This document shows positions 1-8,992 of a stretch of DNA of 64,000 nucleotides, in pieces; the first letter of the stretch is position 1; each line of letters begins with the position of its first letter. Location of the stretch: assembly GCF_000772705.2 (NCBI RefSeq), contig NZ_JSBW02000086.1, forward strand, positions 62,001 through 126,000, given 5' to 3'. The notes under the pieces are model-generated. The model saw nothing but the letters and a program-made list of their open reading frames with translations, ran no database searches and had not been told where the DNA came from. Both the position numbers and the translations under genes were made by a program. The stretch comes from Xanthomonas vasicola. Its GTDB lineage: Bacteria; Pseudomonadota; Gammaproteobacteria; Xanthomonadales; Xanthomonadaceae.

Positions 1-987
1 CTTCAGCCAGGTCAGTTGCGGGTGGGCTTCCAGCGCGGTGGCCACCGGCTTGGCGGTGCCCAACTGGGTGTAGGGCAGCAAGCCAGTCAACACCGCGCAG
101 ACGATGATGTAGATGACGGTGCAAATGGCCAGCGACACCAGGATGCCAATTGGCATGTTCTTCTGCGGATCCTTGGTTTCGCCGGCGGAGGTCGAGACCG
201 CGTCGAAGCCAATGTAGGAGAAGAACACGATGGACGCGGCACGGAACACCCCGTCCCAGCCGAACTGGCCCGGACCGGTGTTTTCCGGGACGAAGGGGTG
301 CCAATTCGCCGGGTCGATATAGGAAATGCCGAAACCAACGAACAGGCAGATCACCACGACCTTGATCGCTACCACAATCGCATTAGCAAACGCCGACTGG
401 GTGACGCCGATGTAGCACAGGATGCTCACTGCGCCGACGATCAGCACCGCCGGCAGGTTGACCAGATTCCCGGAACTGACGAAGCCATGTCCGTCCCAGG
501 CAAGCGGCGCACCCGCCAACTCTGCGGGGAATGGCAGCCCCAGGGTGCCAGTGATGAAGCTGATCAGGTAGGCAGACCAGCCCACTGCAACACTGGAGCC
601 GGCGAACAGGTATTCCAGCACCAGACACCAGCCGATGAACCAGGCGATGCCTTCGCCCAGCGTGGCGTATGAATACGAATAGGCGCTGCCGGAGACCGGC
701 ATCATTGCGGCGAATTCGGCGTAGCACAGGCCCGCAAAGGCGCAGGCGATACCGGCAAACACGAACGACAGCATCACTGCGGGGCCGGCGTGATTGGCCG
801 CAGCCTGGCCGGTCAGCACGAAAATGCCGGCGCCGATCACCGCGCCGATGCCGAGCATGATCAGGTGCTTGGCTGTGAGGGTCCGTTGTAGCGTGGCTTC
901 GCCTCGCAGGCTGCCTTCGACCGGTTCGCCCGCATCGACATGGCCCGCGGGTTCGATCGGTTTGACCCTCAACAGAGACTTCAGCAT
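1..987 (-). CDS. Amino acid permease, APC superfamily (3' end outside window)
   Basis: The reading frame enters from the left edge without a stop, so only the N-terminal ~329 residues are present. After a hydrophilic leader the protein reads LTAKHLIMLGIGAVIGAGIF, the classical first-helix signature of the APC superfamily (cationic amino acid transporter type). Further hydrophobic segments follow, including FAGLCYAEFAAMMPVSGSAY, which is typical of TM2-3. It is predicted to be an inner-membrane amino acid/proton symporter; the substrate is not readable. The ATG at 987 has AGGGA about 8 nt upstream and is preferred over an in-frame ATG at 996. It is divergent from the NUDIX gene. Confidence 0.88.
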   Translation of the reverse strand, partial: MLKSLLRVKPIEPAGHVDAGEPVEGSLRGEATLQRTLTAKHLIMLGIGAVIGAGIFVLTGQAAANHAGPAVMLSFVFAGIACAFAGLCYAEFAAMMPVSGSAYSYSYATLGEGIAWFIGWCLVLEYLFAGSSVAVGWSAYLISFITGTLGLPFPAELAGAPLAWDGHGFVSSGNLVNLPAVLIVGAVSILCYIGVTQSAFANAIVVAIKVVVICLFVGFGISYIDPANWHPFVPENTGPGQFGWDGVFRAASIVFFSYIGFDAVSTSAGETKDPQKNMPIGILVSLAICTVIYIIVCAVLTGLLPYTQLGTAKPVATALEAHPQLTWLK

Positions 988-1119
988 TCGGTACATCCCT
1001 AAGTGGCAAAGCTAGGCGCAGACGCCCGGACGAAGGTGGTGTGGCGCATCCCGGCGGGACAGGCAAGCGGCCTACCTTGCCAAAGCTACACGCTCACGAC
1101 AAGCACGTACGCAGCATGA

Positions 1120-1716
1120 ATGGCGATAATGGCCGCTTGGCCCGCACTGGGCGACCGAGATCGAGAGATGGTGGATGCAACCCTGCGGCAGCAATTGGCC
1201 GCGTACCGCCTGCGTTGGCCGGACGAAGCCGCATTGGCCGAGCAGTTCGCGCAATTGCTGGACGATGCCACCGATCCGTTCGTGCGTGAGCGTGTCGAAG
1301 GTCATTTCACCGGGTCGGCCTGGGTGGTGAGCGCCGACGGCACACGCACCTTGCTGACCCACCACCGCAAGCTGCAGCGCTGGCTGCAGCTGGGCGGCCA
1401 TGCCGACGGCGACCGCGATCTGGCGCAGGTGGCGTTACGCGAGGCGGAGGAGGAATCAGGTCTCAGCGGATTGCGGCTGGCTGATGGGGCGTTATTCGAT
1501 CTGGACCGTCACTGGATTCCGGCACGCGGCGAGGTGGCGGGGCATTGGCACTTTGATGCGCGTTATGTGGTGGTGGCCGGTGCGGACGAGGCCTTCGAAG
1601 TTAGTGAGGAATCGCTGGCATTGGCATGGCGTTCGATCAGCGAATTGCTCGCCGAACCTGAGCTCGATCCGTCGCTGCGGCGGATGGCAGAGAAGTGGCT
1701 GGAGAGCCGAAAGTAG
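1120..1716 (+). CDS. NUDIX hydrolase
   Basis: 198 residues. The Nudix box is visible around residues 93-116: GGHADGD, then LREAEEESGL, giving the REUXEE core that binds the divalent metal. The glutamate of the GX5E half is replaced by Arg, a position that is also variable in other proteins of the GGHADGD subgroup. The family hydrolyses nucleoside diphosphates linked to another moiety; the substrate is unknown. Residues 1-60 form a helical N-terminal extension before the Nudix fold. The start could instead be ATG 1129 or 1171, since no strong ribosome binding site decides. The gene is convergent with serA and followed by a strong hairpin. Confidence 0.85.
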   Translation: MAIMAAWPALGDRDREMVDATLRQQLAAYRLRWPDEAALAEQFAQLLDDATDPFVRERVEGHFTGSAWVVSADGTRTLLTHHRKLQRWLQLGGHADGDRDLAQVALREAEEESGLSGLRLADGALFDLDRHWIPARGEVAGHWHFDARYVVVAGADEAFEVSEESLALAWRSISELLAEPELDPSLRRMAEKWLESRK

Positions 1717-1793
1717 CGATTCGGGATTTCGGATTGGCAGAAGCGATGGGCCGGCGCCTATCCACATGGCCAGGCCGCACATTCCCGCCCTTT

Positions 1794-1831
1794 AGCGCAG
1801 CGAACCGGTGAACCCACCGGTTCGCTGCGCT
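1794..1831. terminator. Perfect 17-bp hairpin between NUDIX gene and serA
   Basis: Positions 1794-1810 and 1815-1831 are perfect inverted copies with a 4-nt loop. The hairpin sits between two convergent genes (NUDIX stop at 1716, serA stop at 1860), so it probably terminates both directions. It has no long T-run. The flanking 1720-1790 and 1835-1858 carry short G/C/A-rich words (CGGGATTTCGG, AATCCCGATTCC) of a kind that recurs in this window before efpL. Confidence 0.7.
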
Positions 1832-1859
1832 GTTACGAATCCCGATTCCCCAATCCCGG

Positions 1860-3101
1860 TCAATAAAGAACCCGCGTCCGCAAGGTGCCGGTGATCTGAC
1901 CCAGGCCGTCTTTCAATATTGCAGCAAGTTCTTCGCTGGCGCTGACATCAATCACCACGTAGCCCACCTTGGGATCGGTGCGCAGGAACTGGCCGTCGAT
2001 GTTGACGTTATGGCGCGAGAACAGTTCGTTGATCTGCGACAGCACGCCCGGCACGTTGCGATGGATGTGCAGCAGACGCAGGCTGTCGGGGTGCTCGGGC
2101 AAGGTGACCTCAGGGAAGTTCACTGCCGACAAGGTGCTGCCGTTGTCGCTGTAGCGCACCAGTTTGGCAGCCACTTCAATGCCTATATTGTCCTGCGCTT
2201 CCAGCGTGCTGCCGCCCACGTGTGGGGTCAGGATCACGTTGTCGTGCGCGGTGAGCGGCGATTCGAATGCATCGCCATTGCCCTTGGGCTCGATCGGGAA
2301 CACATCCACCGCCGCGCCGCCAATCTGGCCGGAGGTGAGCGCTGCATCCAGCGCGTCGATGTCGATGACAGTGCCGCGCGAGGCGTTGATCAGATGCGCG
2401 CCGTGCTTCATGCGGGCGATTTCTGCCGCGCCGATCATGTCCTTGGTGGACGGCGTTTCCGGTACGTGCAAGGTCACCACGTCTGCGCGCGCCAGCAGGT
2501 CGCCCAGATCGATCGCGGCACGCGCGTTGCCGAGCGACAGCTTGGTTTCGATGTCGTGGAAGATCACCTGCATGCCCAGCGATTCGGCCAGCACGCCGAC
2601 CTGGGTGCCGATATGGCCGTAGCCGACGATACCCAGCACCTTGCCGCGCGTTTCATGGCTGCCGGCGGCCGATTTGGACCAGCCACCGCGATGGCATTGG
2701 GCATTCTTTTGCGGGATGCCACGCAGCAACAGGATCGCTTCGGCGATGACCAGTTCGGCCACGCTGCGGGTATTGGAGTAGGGCGCGTTGAACACCGGAA
2801 TGCCGGCCAGTTCGGCCGCGTCCAGATCCACTTGGTTGGTGCCGATGCAGAAGCAGCCGACCGCGATCAGACGCTTGGCGTGCGCCAGCACCTCGGCGCT
2901 CAGCTGGGTGCGCGAGCGGATGCCCACGATATGCGCGTCGGCGATGCGCGCCTTGAGCTCGTCTTCCGGCAGCGATTTGGCGTGCAGCTCGATCTGCGAA
3001 TAACCGGCGGCGCGGAACACATCCACGGCGGTCGGGCTGACGCCTTCCAGCAACAGCACGCGGATGTCCTGCTTGGGAAACGAGGTTTTCTTCGGCGACA
3101 T
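1860..3101 (-). CDS. serA: D-3-phosphoglycerate dehydrogenase
   Basis: 413 residues from MSPKKTSFPKQD, matching the ~410-residue E. coli-type SerA rather than the longer actinobacterial form. It oxidises 3-phosphoglycerate to 3-phosphohydroxypyruvate with NAD+, the first step of serine synthesis. Visible features are the NAD-binding loop GIVGYGHIGTQVG, the catalytic Arg region (INASRGTVID), the HVGGSTLEAQ segment with the catalytic His, and a C-terminal ACT domain (about residues 340-413, GVLSQINELFSRHNVNIDGQ) expected to bind serine for feedback inhibition. The longer frame upstream to 3326 overlaps the divergent gene and is not used. The divergent partner is a D-2-hydroxyacid flavoprotein, which fits a known metabolic coupling. 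Confidence 0.97.
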   Translation of the reverse strand: MSPKKTSFPKQDIRVLLLEGVSPTAVDVFRAAGYSQIELHAKSLPEDELKARIADAHIVGIRSRTQLSAEVLAHAKRLIAVGCFCIGTNQVDLDAAELAGIPVFNAPYSNTRSVAELVIAEAILLLRGIPQKNAQCHRGGWSKSAAGSHETRGKVLGIVGYGHIGTQVGVLAESLGMQVIFHDIETKLSLGNARAAIDLGDLLARADVVTLHVPETPSTKDMIGAAEIARMKHGAHLINASRGTVIDIDALDAALTSGQIGGAAVDVFPIEPKGNGDAFESPLTAHDNVILTPHVGGSTLEAQDNIGIEVAAKLVRYSDNGSTLSAVNFPEVTLPEHPDSLRLLHIHRNVPGVLSQINELFSRHNVNIDGQFLRTDPKVGYVVIDVSASEELAAILKDGLGQITGTLRTRVLY

Positions 3102-3309
3102 GGGGGAGCGCAACGCAGCAATCGGGTCGGCAACTATGCCAGATGGGGTGCGCGATTGGGTGGTCGCAACGCAGTGTTCGCACTGGCAAAGCCCTTGCGG
3201 CGCAACGGTTTCAGCTGAATCCAACGCTGCGTTGGCCATGATCGCGCGGGCTGGACGGGGCAGGCTGGCGCTGGCACGCTGTGCGGTTCCTACCGCAGCG
3301 CCGCGTGCC

Positions 3310-4728
3310 ATGACCGATCCCCGCATCCTTTCGTTGCAACAGGCCGTGCCTGCGTTGCGTTTGAAGACCGAGCCGGCCGACCTGGAGCATTACGGCCGCG
3401 ACTGGACACGGCGCTGGACGCCCAACCCGCTCGCAATCGCCTTGCCCGGCTCGGTGGACGAAGTGCAAGCGGTCATGCGTTGGGCAAATGCGCAGGGCGT
3501 GGCGGTGGTGCCATCGGGCGGGCGCACGGGGTTATCGGGCGGCGCAGTGGCGGCCAATGGCGAGCTGGTGCTGAGCCTGGAGCGCTTGAACAAGCCGCTG
3601 GATTTCAACGCAGTGGATCGCACGCTCACCGTGCAGGCCGGCATGCCGCTGGAAGCGGTGCACAACGCCGCACGCGAGCATGGCTTGGTATATCCGGTGG
3701 ATTTTGCGGCGCGGGGTTCGTGTTCGATCGGCGGCAATATCGCCACCAATGCCGGCGGCATTCGGGTGATCCGCTACGGCAATACGCGCGAATGGGTGGC
3801 CGGGTTGAAGGTGGTCACTGGCGGCGGCGAGCTGCTCGAACTCAACAACGCGCTGGTGAAGAATTCCAGCGGCTACGACTTCCGCCATCTGCTGATCGGC
3901 TCCGAAGGCACGCTCGGCATCGTGGTCGAAGCCACGCTGCGGTTGACCGACCCGCCGCCGCCCAGCAACGTGATGCTGCTGGCGCTGCCCTCGTTTGAAG
4001 TGCTGATGCAGGTGTTCGCCGCGTTCCGCGCGCAGCTGCGCCTGGAAGCCTTCGAATTCTTCACCGATCGCGCGTTGCAGCATGTGCTTGCGCACGGCGC
4101 GCAGGCGCCGTTCGCCGAGGTTCACCCGTATTACGTGGTTACCGAATTCGCTGCCGGCGACGAGGTGCAGGAGGCTGCCGCGATGGCGGCTTTCGAGACC
4201 TGCATGGAGCAGGGCTGGGTCAGCGATGGCGTGATCAGCCAGAGCGATGCGCAGGCCGCGCAACTGTGGCGTCTGCGCGAAGGCATCACCGAAGCGCTGG
4301 CGCGCTACACGCCGTACAAGAACGATGTGTCTGTGCGTATCTCGGCAATGCCCGCATTCCTGGCCGAAACCCAGGCCTTGCTCAGCGAGGCCTACCCGCA
4401 CTTCGATGTGGTGTGGTTCGGGCATATCGGCGACGGCAATCTGCACATCAACGTGCTCAAACCCGATGACACCAGCCAGGCCGATTTCGTTGCAGCCTGC
4501 GATCAGGTGACCAAGTTGCTGGCGCAGGCCCTGCAGCGTTTCGACGGCAGCATTTCCGCCGAGCACGGCATCGGTCTGGTCAAGAAGGCGTACCTGTGGA
4601 GTACGCGCTCTGCCGAGGAAATCGCCTTGATGCGCGGCATCAAACATGTGCTCGATCCCCATCTTTTGCTGAATCCCGGCAAGCTGTTCGAGATGGGCGA
4701 GGTGCCTGCTGCTACGCCCGCCGGTTAG
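3310..4728 (+). CDS. FAD-linked oxidase, probable D-2-hydroxyglutarate dehydrogenase
   Basis: 472 residues from MTDPRILSLQQ. It belongs to the VAO/GlcD flavoprotein family. The FAD-binding half contains PSGGRTGLSGGAVA (residues ~70-83), SIGGNIATNAGGIRVIRYG and GSEGTLGIVVEATLRL. The C-terminal substrate half contains the metal/substrate histidines in WFGHIGDGNLHINVL and SAEHGIG. Glycolate oxidase GlcD, D-lactate dehydrogenase and D-2-hydroxyglutarate dehydrogenase share this fold. The gene is divergent from serA, and a D2HGDH next to serA is known in Pseudomonas, where it recycles the D-2-hydroxyglutarate made by SerA. The specific substrate is therefore inferred from context. Confidence 0.85.
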   Translation: MTDPRILSLQQAVPALRLKTEPADLEHYGRDWTRRWTPNPLAIALPGSVDEVQAVMRWANAQGVAVVPSGGRTGLSGGAVAANGELVLSLERLNKPLDFNAVDRTLTVQAGMPLEAVHNAAREHGLVYPVDFAARGSCSIGGNIATNAGGIRVIRYGNTREWVAGLKVVTGGGELLELNNALVKNSSGYDFRHLLIGSEGTLGIVVEATLRLTDPPPPSNVMLLALPSFEVLMQVFAAFRAQLRLEAFEFFTDRALQHVLAHGAQAPFAEVHPYYVVTEFAAGDEVQEAAAMAAFETCMEQGWVSDGVISQSDAQAAQLWRLREGITEALARYTPYKNDVSVRISAMPAFLAETQALLSEAYPHFDVVWFGHIGDGNLHINVLKPDDTSQADFVAACDQVTKLLAQALQRFDGSISAEHGIGLVKKAYLWSTRSAEEIALMRGIKHVLDPHLLLNPGKLFEMGEVPAATPAG

Positions 4729-4760
4729 TCTTCCAGCACCTTCACGGAATAGATCAGCCC

Positions 4761-5069
4761 ATGATGCGCTCCCTGGTGTTTCGCGCTTTGACGCTGCTGC
4801 CGCTGCTGCCGCTGGCAGCAGCCGCATCCAGTCTGGCCGGTACCTCGGCAGGCGCATCGTCGGCCGGTTCGTCCAATTCCTCCGGCAGCAGTTCCGGCGA
4901 GGACAAAGTGGTAGCCGACGCCCGCGAAGATGCGGCTGGTTTTGTTGCCAGCGATGGCGTCATCCGCGGTGCGCGTCTGGAAGCGGCGTTGCTGCAGTTG
5001 CGTAGCCGTAGCGATGCGGCGCGGCTGTCCAGCGACCTGGAACTGGCGCAGTCCATCCTGGCCCAGTGA
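4761..5069 (+). CDS. DUF2388-type small secreted protein
   Basis: 102 residues. A signal peptide (MMRSLVFRALTLLPLLPLAAAAS) precedes a Ser/Gly-rich linker and a conserved C-terminal block, KVVADAREDAAGFVASDG and IRGARLEAALLQLR, that I recognise from the DUF2388 family of proteobacterial periplasmic proteins. Function is unknown. The stop codon overlaps the GTG of the next gene (GTGA at 5066-5069), so the two are translationally coupled. This matches the recurrent pairing of DUF2388 with DUF4105 proteins and suggests a shared envelope role. Confidence 0.75.
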   Translation: MMRSLVFRALTLLPLLPLAAAASSLAGTSAGASSAGSSNSSGSSSGEDKVVADAREDAAGFVASDGVIRGARLEAALLQLRSRSDAARLSSDLELAQSILAQ

Positions 5070-6925
5070 GTCTGCGCCGGCGGTGCGGTTGGCTGCTGCT
5101 GGCCGCCTTGATCGCACCGCAGGCGCAGGCCGAACTATTGGTTGAGGTTGTTTCGCCGGACTTGCCTCCGGCGGAGATCCAAGCAGGTAACGCGCTGGTG
5201 CAGGAGGTCGCACGGCGACTGCCGCAGGGCTGGACGCAGCAGCTGACTGCGCCGATCCAGTTGCAATGGCGCACCGATCTGCCAGCGCGGGTACATGGTC
5301 GTGCAATCGGCAATCGCATCCTGCTTGATCGTGCGCTGCTGCAGGCGTGGAGCGCGCAGCCCGAAGACGCACGTGCCGATCGCAACGCAGCTGCTACGCG
5401 CGCAGCGATGGCAGCACTGATACACGAACTGGCGCATGTGCTCGACCGCGGCGCACACAGCGCGTTGTCGCGCGATCCGCGCCTGCACGATCTTGCCGGT
5501 TGGCAGGTGCGGCCGTGGAGCGTGCGGCGCAGCGAAAACCAGTTCAGCGACCGCAGCCCGGACGATTACGAACGCCGCAGCCCGGCCGAGTTCGTGGCGG
5601 TCAATCTTGAGCATTACGTACTGGATGCCGACTATGCCTGCCGACGTCCTGCGCTGGCGGCCTGGTTTGCGCAGCGTATTGGTACGCCGCAGGGCGCTGT
5701 GCCATGCGAGACCGCGCTGCCGTATTTGCAGGCCGACAACGACGCAGGTGCGATGTCGTTGCTGACGCTGGAGCCGGCACGCGTGTACGCAGTGGACTAT
5801 CTGCTCGCCGAGGGCAACGAGCAACCGATGAGCCGCTGGGGCCATAGCATGCTGCGGCTGGTGATCTGTGCCCCCGGCCGTGCACCGGGCCCTGCGTGCC
5901 GGCTGGATCTGCAGTACCACCGCGTGCTGTCGTTCCGCGCGTTCGTGGGCGATGTGCAGATTTCCAGCTGGCGTGGGCTTACCGGTTCGTATCCATCGCG
6001 GCTGTTCGTGCTGCCGTTGAATCAGGTCGTCGACGAATACACCAAAGTGGAACTGCGCGCCTTGTCGTCGGTGCCGCTGACCCTGAAACCCGATGAGATT
6101 TCTGCGCTGCTGACGCGTGCCGCGCAAGTGCACTGGAGTTACGACGGGCGCTATTACTTCATCGGCAACAACTGCGCGGTGGAAACCTACAAGTTGCTGC
6201 ACGATGGCGTGCCACGTCTGGCTGCAGCCAATTTGTCGTCGATCACCCCGCGCGGGGTGCGGCAACGCCTGCAGCGCGCGGGTGTCGCCGATATGCGGGT
6301 GCTGGACGATCCTGCACAGGCGATCCGCCAAGGCTATTACTTCGAATCGGCGGCTGCGCATTACCAGGCCATGTTCGATGTGCTTCGGCGCGGCATCGCA
6401 GTGCCGCAAACGAGTGTCGCGCAGTGGCTGGATGCTGCGCCTGCTGCACGGGCGCAATGGTTCGATCGTGGTGGTCTGCGCGAAACTGCTGCGGCCTTGT
6501 TGCTGGAACAGGCGGCATTGCGCCGTCAGGAATTGTTGGCGCGCGATGCGCTCAAGCGCCTGCTGCAACCGGGCATGGTCGCACTCGACACGGTGCAGGG
6601 GCAGCTGCAATCGCTGTTTGCGCGGGAAGCGCAACTCAGCCACCCGGCACTACTGTTGGGTAGCGCTGGGTACGGCTTGCCGCAGGCAGACGAGCAGCAG
6701 CAGCTAACTGCGCGCGTGGCGCAGGAGAGCGAGGTGCTGGTCGGTGGCTGGAAGCAGCTGCAGGTGCTTGGGCGCCAGCAATTGCCGGCCGATGTGCGCA
6801 TTGGATTGGAGCGGGGCGAGGCGAATGTGGAGCGTTTGCGCGCGCGCCTGCGTGTGCTTGCGCTAGGTGATGCGGCTGCCGCCAACGTGCAATCGGGTAT
6901 GCGCGTACCTTTGCGGGTGCAGTAG
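5066..6925 (+). CDS. DUF4105-type large exported protein
   Basis: 619 residues starting with GTG at 5066, overlapping the stop of the DUF2388 gene by 4 bp. It has a signal peptide (LLLAALIAPQAQAE). The N-terminal half contains ALIHELAHVLDRG, which looks like a zinc-binding HExxH-like helix (HELAH). The C-terminal half holds the DUF4105 landmarks MSRWGHSMLRL and FIGNNCAVETYKLL, an invariant His and Cys that could act together as in papain-like folds (inference). The last ~150 residues are helical and Gln/Ala-rich. It is probably periplasmic; function not established. Confidence 0.8.
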   Translation: MSLRRRCGWLLLAALIAPQAQAELLVEVVSPDLPPAEIQAGNALVQEVARRLPQGWTQQLTAPIQLQWRTDLPARVHGRAIGNRILLDRALLQAWSAQPEDARADRNAAATRAAMAALIHELAHVLDRGAHSALSRDPRLHDLAGWQVRPWSVRRSENQFSDRSPDDYERRSPAEFVAVNLEHYVLDADYACRRPALAAWFAQRIGTPQGAVPCETALPYLQADNDAGAMSLLTLEPARVYAVDYLLAEGNEQPMSRWGHSMLRLVICAPGRAPGPACRLDLQYHRVLSFRAFVGDVQISSWRGLTGSYPSRLFVLPLNQVVDEYTKVELRALSSVPLTLKPDEISALLTRAAQVHWSYDGRYYFIGNNCAVETYKLLHDGVPRLAAANLSSITPRGVRQRLQRAGVADMRVLDDPAQAIRQGYYFESAAAHYQAMFDVLRRGIAVPQTSVAQWLDAAPAARAQWFDRGGLRETAAALLLEQAALRRQELLARDALKRLLQPGMVALDTVQGQLQSLFAREAQLSHPALLLGSAGYGLPQADEQQQLTARVAQESEVLVGGWKQLQVLGRQQLPADVRIGLERGEANVERLRARLRVLALGDAAAANVQSGMRVPLRVQ

Positions 6926-7124
6926 CGAGCTGGGTTACGCGGATGGCTGCGTGTACGAGCCTCCCTCGCGCCTGGGCGACAAGGCGCTGCTTGCGCGCCA
7001 CTGGCGCCGCGTGCCCTGGAGCGCCCTCGCTTCTAGTGAGCCGGCGCGCAGGGGATGAGGATACAAGACGAAGCCCTTGTGTCGTTCCAAATGCACGAGG
7101 CTTCGCCCGCACCCTCATCCGGCG
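6926..7124. other. Intergenic region with a dispersed palindromic word
   Basis: There is no gene between the DUF4105 stop and the broken lipoprotein. Around 7104-7152 lies a CCCTCATCC-GGCGCTACGCGCC-ACCTTCTCCCG segment, a composite word common in xanthomonad intergenic DNA. The lipoprotein frame ends inside it, so its last ~10 residues (PFPSGEGGA) are encoded by the repeat. Confidence 0.5.
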
Positions 7125-7556
7125 CTACGCGCCACCTTCTCCCGAGGGAAAAGGTATCCATCCACATGCCTCAGCCGGCTGGTTGCAGATCCGCTTGCTT
7201 CGCATACTGACGCAGCCATTGGCTGACATGCGCGTCGTGCGGTACTGCTGCATTAACCTGGCCAGCCGCGCAGGTGCCGGTGTGCAGAACTGCGCCACCG
7301 CCACTTCGATTTCATGACGGCGGTCGGCGTCATAGGGTTCCTCGCCGGCGAAGTGCTCGCAGGTGTCGTAGTCGTCCACGCGCTTGCGCACATCCTCCGG
7401 CATGCCGCACAGGCCTGCCGGATGCTGCAGCCATTCGTCTTCCACCTTGGGGTCGGTGCAGGCCACCGGCGCAGGCGTTGCGGCCTGCGTTGGTGCCTGT
7501 TGCGCGCTGCAAGCCACCAGCACACCCAAGGTCATGACAACGGCGAGTCAATGCAT
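7125..7556 (-). pseudogene. Small lipoprotein gene with a nonsense codon at position 3
   Basis: An open frame of 136 residues starts at ATG 7535 and carries a lipobox-like LVACS near its N-terminus, then a Cys-containing body (PAGLCGMPEDV, DDYDTCEHFAGEEP). It lacks the basic N-region of a lipoprotein signal. Seven codons upstream, in the same frame, ATG 7556 overlaps the efpL stop as TGATG. It reads Met-His-stop-Leu-Ala-Val-Val before reaching Met7535. A CGA-to-TGA change at 7548-7550 would explain this, since Met-His-Arg-Leu-Ala-Val-Val gives a normal lipoprotein signal. Either the gene is inactivated or it restarts inefficiently at 7535. Function unknown. Confidence 0.55.
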
Positions 7557-8122
7557 CAGTCGGCGCGGCCGGCAAATTCGCCCGTGGTGGTGTTGACCAG
7601 CACGCGTTCGCCGTTGGTGATGTACTCGGGCACCATGATTTCCATGCCGGTGTTGAGCTTGGCCGGCTTGGGCCGCTTGGTAGCGGTGCCGCCCTTCAAT
7701 TCCGGCGGGGTCTCCACCACTTCCAGCGTCACCGTCTGCGGCAGTTGCACAGCCACCGGCTGGTCGTCGATCACTTGTACATAGATGCCGGTCAGGCCAT
7801 CGGTGATGTAGCCGGCGTCGGTGCCGATCACGTCCGCATCCAGCGTGTACGGGGTGAAATCTTCGTCGTCCATGAACACGAACGCTTCGCCGTCCTTGTA
7901 CGAGAACGTCGAGAGCCGGCGCAGCAGTTCGACTTCCGGCAGGTTGTCGTCGGCATCGAAGCTGGCGTCGGTTTTCACCCCGCCTGGCACGCTGTACATG
8001 ATGAAACGGAAGCGCACATTGCCGCCGCGGCCCTGCGGCGAGCTGCGCTCGATGTCGCGGATCTGGTAAATGCCGCCGTTGTATTCGACGACGTTGCCTT
8101 TCTTGATGTCGTTAGCTTTCAT
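7556..8122 (-). CDS. efpL: Elongation factor P-like protein (YeiP/EfpL)
   Basis: 188 residues from [17 protein letters not shown]. The three-domain EF-P architecture is clear: an N-terminal KOW-like domain, then two OB domains ending in [20 protein letters not shown]. The loop that in EF-P carries the modified Lys/Arg reads [12 protein letters not shown], with Arg at the tip, as in the EfpL/YeiP subfamily. It is expected to relieve ribosome stalling at proline-rich and related motifs. A longer frame upstream to 8215 runs into the intergenic repeat and is rejected. The stop overlaps the ATG of the degraded lipoprotein gene (TGATG). Confidence 0.88.
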   Translation of the reverse strand: MKANDIKKGNVVEYNGGIYQIRDIERSSPQGRGGNVRFRFIMYSVPGGVKTDASFDADDNLPEVELLRRLSTFSYKDGEAFVFMDDEDFTPYTLDADVIGTDAGYITDGLTGIYVQVIDDQPVAVQLPQTVTLEVVETPPELKGGTATKRPKPAKLNTGMEIMVPEYITNGERVLVNTTTGEFAGRAD

Positions 8123-8137
8123 GGGATCGGGAGTTGG

Positions 8138-8217
8138 GAATGGGGAATTGGAAAAGCCGGGGCCGGGGTAGCAGGAGCGGGGCGCCGTTGCGGTTCCCCA
8201 TTTCCGATTCCCCATTC
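8138..8217. repeat. Inverted repeat between SDR gene and efpL
   Basis: The arms 8138-8153 and 8202-8217 are inverted copies matching at 15 of 16 positions (GAATGGGGAATTGGAA on the left). They enclose about 48 bp of G/C-rich sequence. The GGAAT/GGGAATTGG words belong to a class of short repeats seen elsewhere in this window (around 1730 and 1850). It lies just upstream of the efpL start. Confidence 0.6.
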
Positions 8218-8221
8218 ACCG

Positions 8222-8992
8222 CTACTTAGGCGCCAGACGCACGCCGCCGTCCAGGCGAATCACTTCGCCGTTGAGATAGCGGTTGCGCAGGATGAAGGCG
8301 ACGGTGTCGGCGTACTCGTCGGGCTGGCCCAGGCGTGAGGGGAACGGGATGGAGGCGGCCAGCGATTGCTGCACGGTCTCGGGCATGCCGTCGACCATCG
8401 GAGTCCAGAACACGCCCGGTGCAATCGTCATTACACGAATGCCGAAGCGCGCAAGTTCGCGCGCCATCGGCAAGGTCATGCCGACCACGCCGCCCTTGCT
8501 GGCGGCGTAGGCCGCCTGGCCGATCTGGCCCTCGAACGCCGCCACCGAGGCGGTGTTGACGATGACACCACGCTCGCCGTCGTCGCCGGCGGCGTTGTGT
8601 TGCATCACATCGGCCGCGGCCTTGGCCACATTGAAGCTGCCGACCAGATTCACCAGCACGGTGTTGCGGAAGGTGGCCAACGGCATTGGCGCTTGCTTGC
8701 CCAGCACGCGGCCGGCGCCCAGGATGCCGGCGCAATTCACCACCAGGTTGAGCCCGCCCAGCGCCTGCGCAGCGTGCGCCACATTGGCCGCCACCTGTGC
8801 TTCGTCGGTGACATCGGTGGCGACGTAATGTGCGTTGCCTGCACCGAGCAGCGCCAGCGCTGCGTCGGCGTTGTCGGCGTTGACGTCGAACAACGCGACC
8901 TTGCCGCCGTCGGCAACGAGACGCTGCGCAACAGCTAGACCAAGGCCGGACACGCCGCCGGTAACGATGGCAAGGACAGAAGATGGCTGCAT
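8222..8992 (-). CDS. SDR-family 3-hydroxyacyl-CoA dehydrogenase-like oxidoreductase
   Basis: 256 residues from MQPSSVLAIVTGG. Short-chain dehydrogenase motifs are complete: cofactor loop TGGVSGLGLAVAQ, NCAG at the end of strand 4, catalytic Ser in NTASVAAFEG and YxxxK in AAYAASKGG. The segment MPETVQQSLAASIPFPSRLG and the final NGEVIRLDGGVRL resemble type-2 3-hydroxyacyl-CoA dehydrogenases (HSD17B10-like), which act on short branched acyl-CoAs. It is downstream of HMG-CoA lyase and enoyl-CoA hydratase genes on the same strand, which supports a role in branched-chain amino acid or short acyl-CoA breakdown. Confidence 0.87.
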   Translation of the reverse strand: MQPSSVLAIVTGGVSGLGLAVAQRLVADGGKVALFDVNADNADAALALLGAGNAHYVATDVTDEAQVAANVAHAAQALGGLNLVVNCAGILGAGRVLGKQAPMPLATFRNTVLVNLVGSFNVAKAAADVMQHNAAGDDGERGVIVNTASVAAFEGQIGQAAYAASKGGVVGMTLPMARELARFGIRVMTIAPGVFWTPMVDGMPETVQQSLAASIPFPSRLGQPDEYADTVAFILRNRYLNGEVIRLDGGVRLAPK

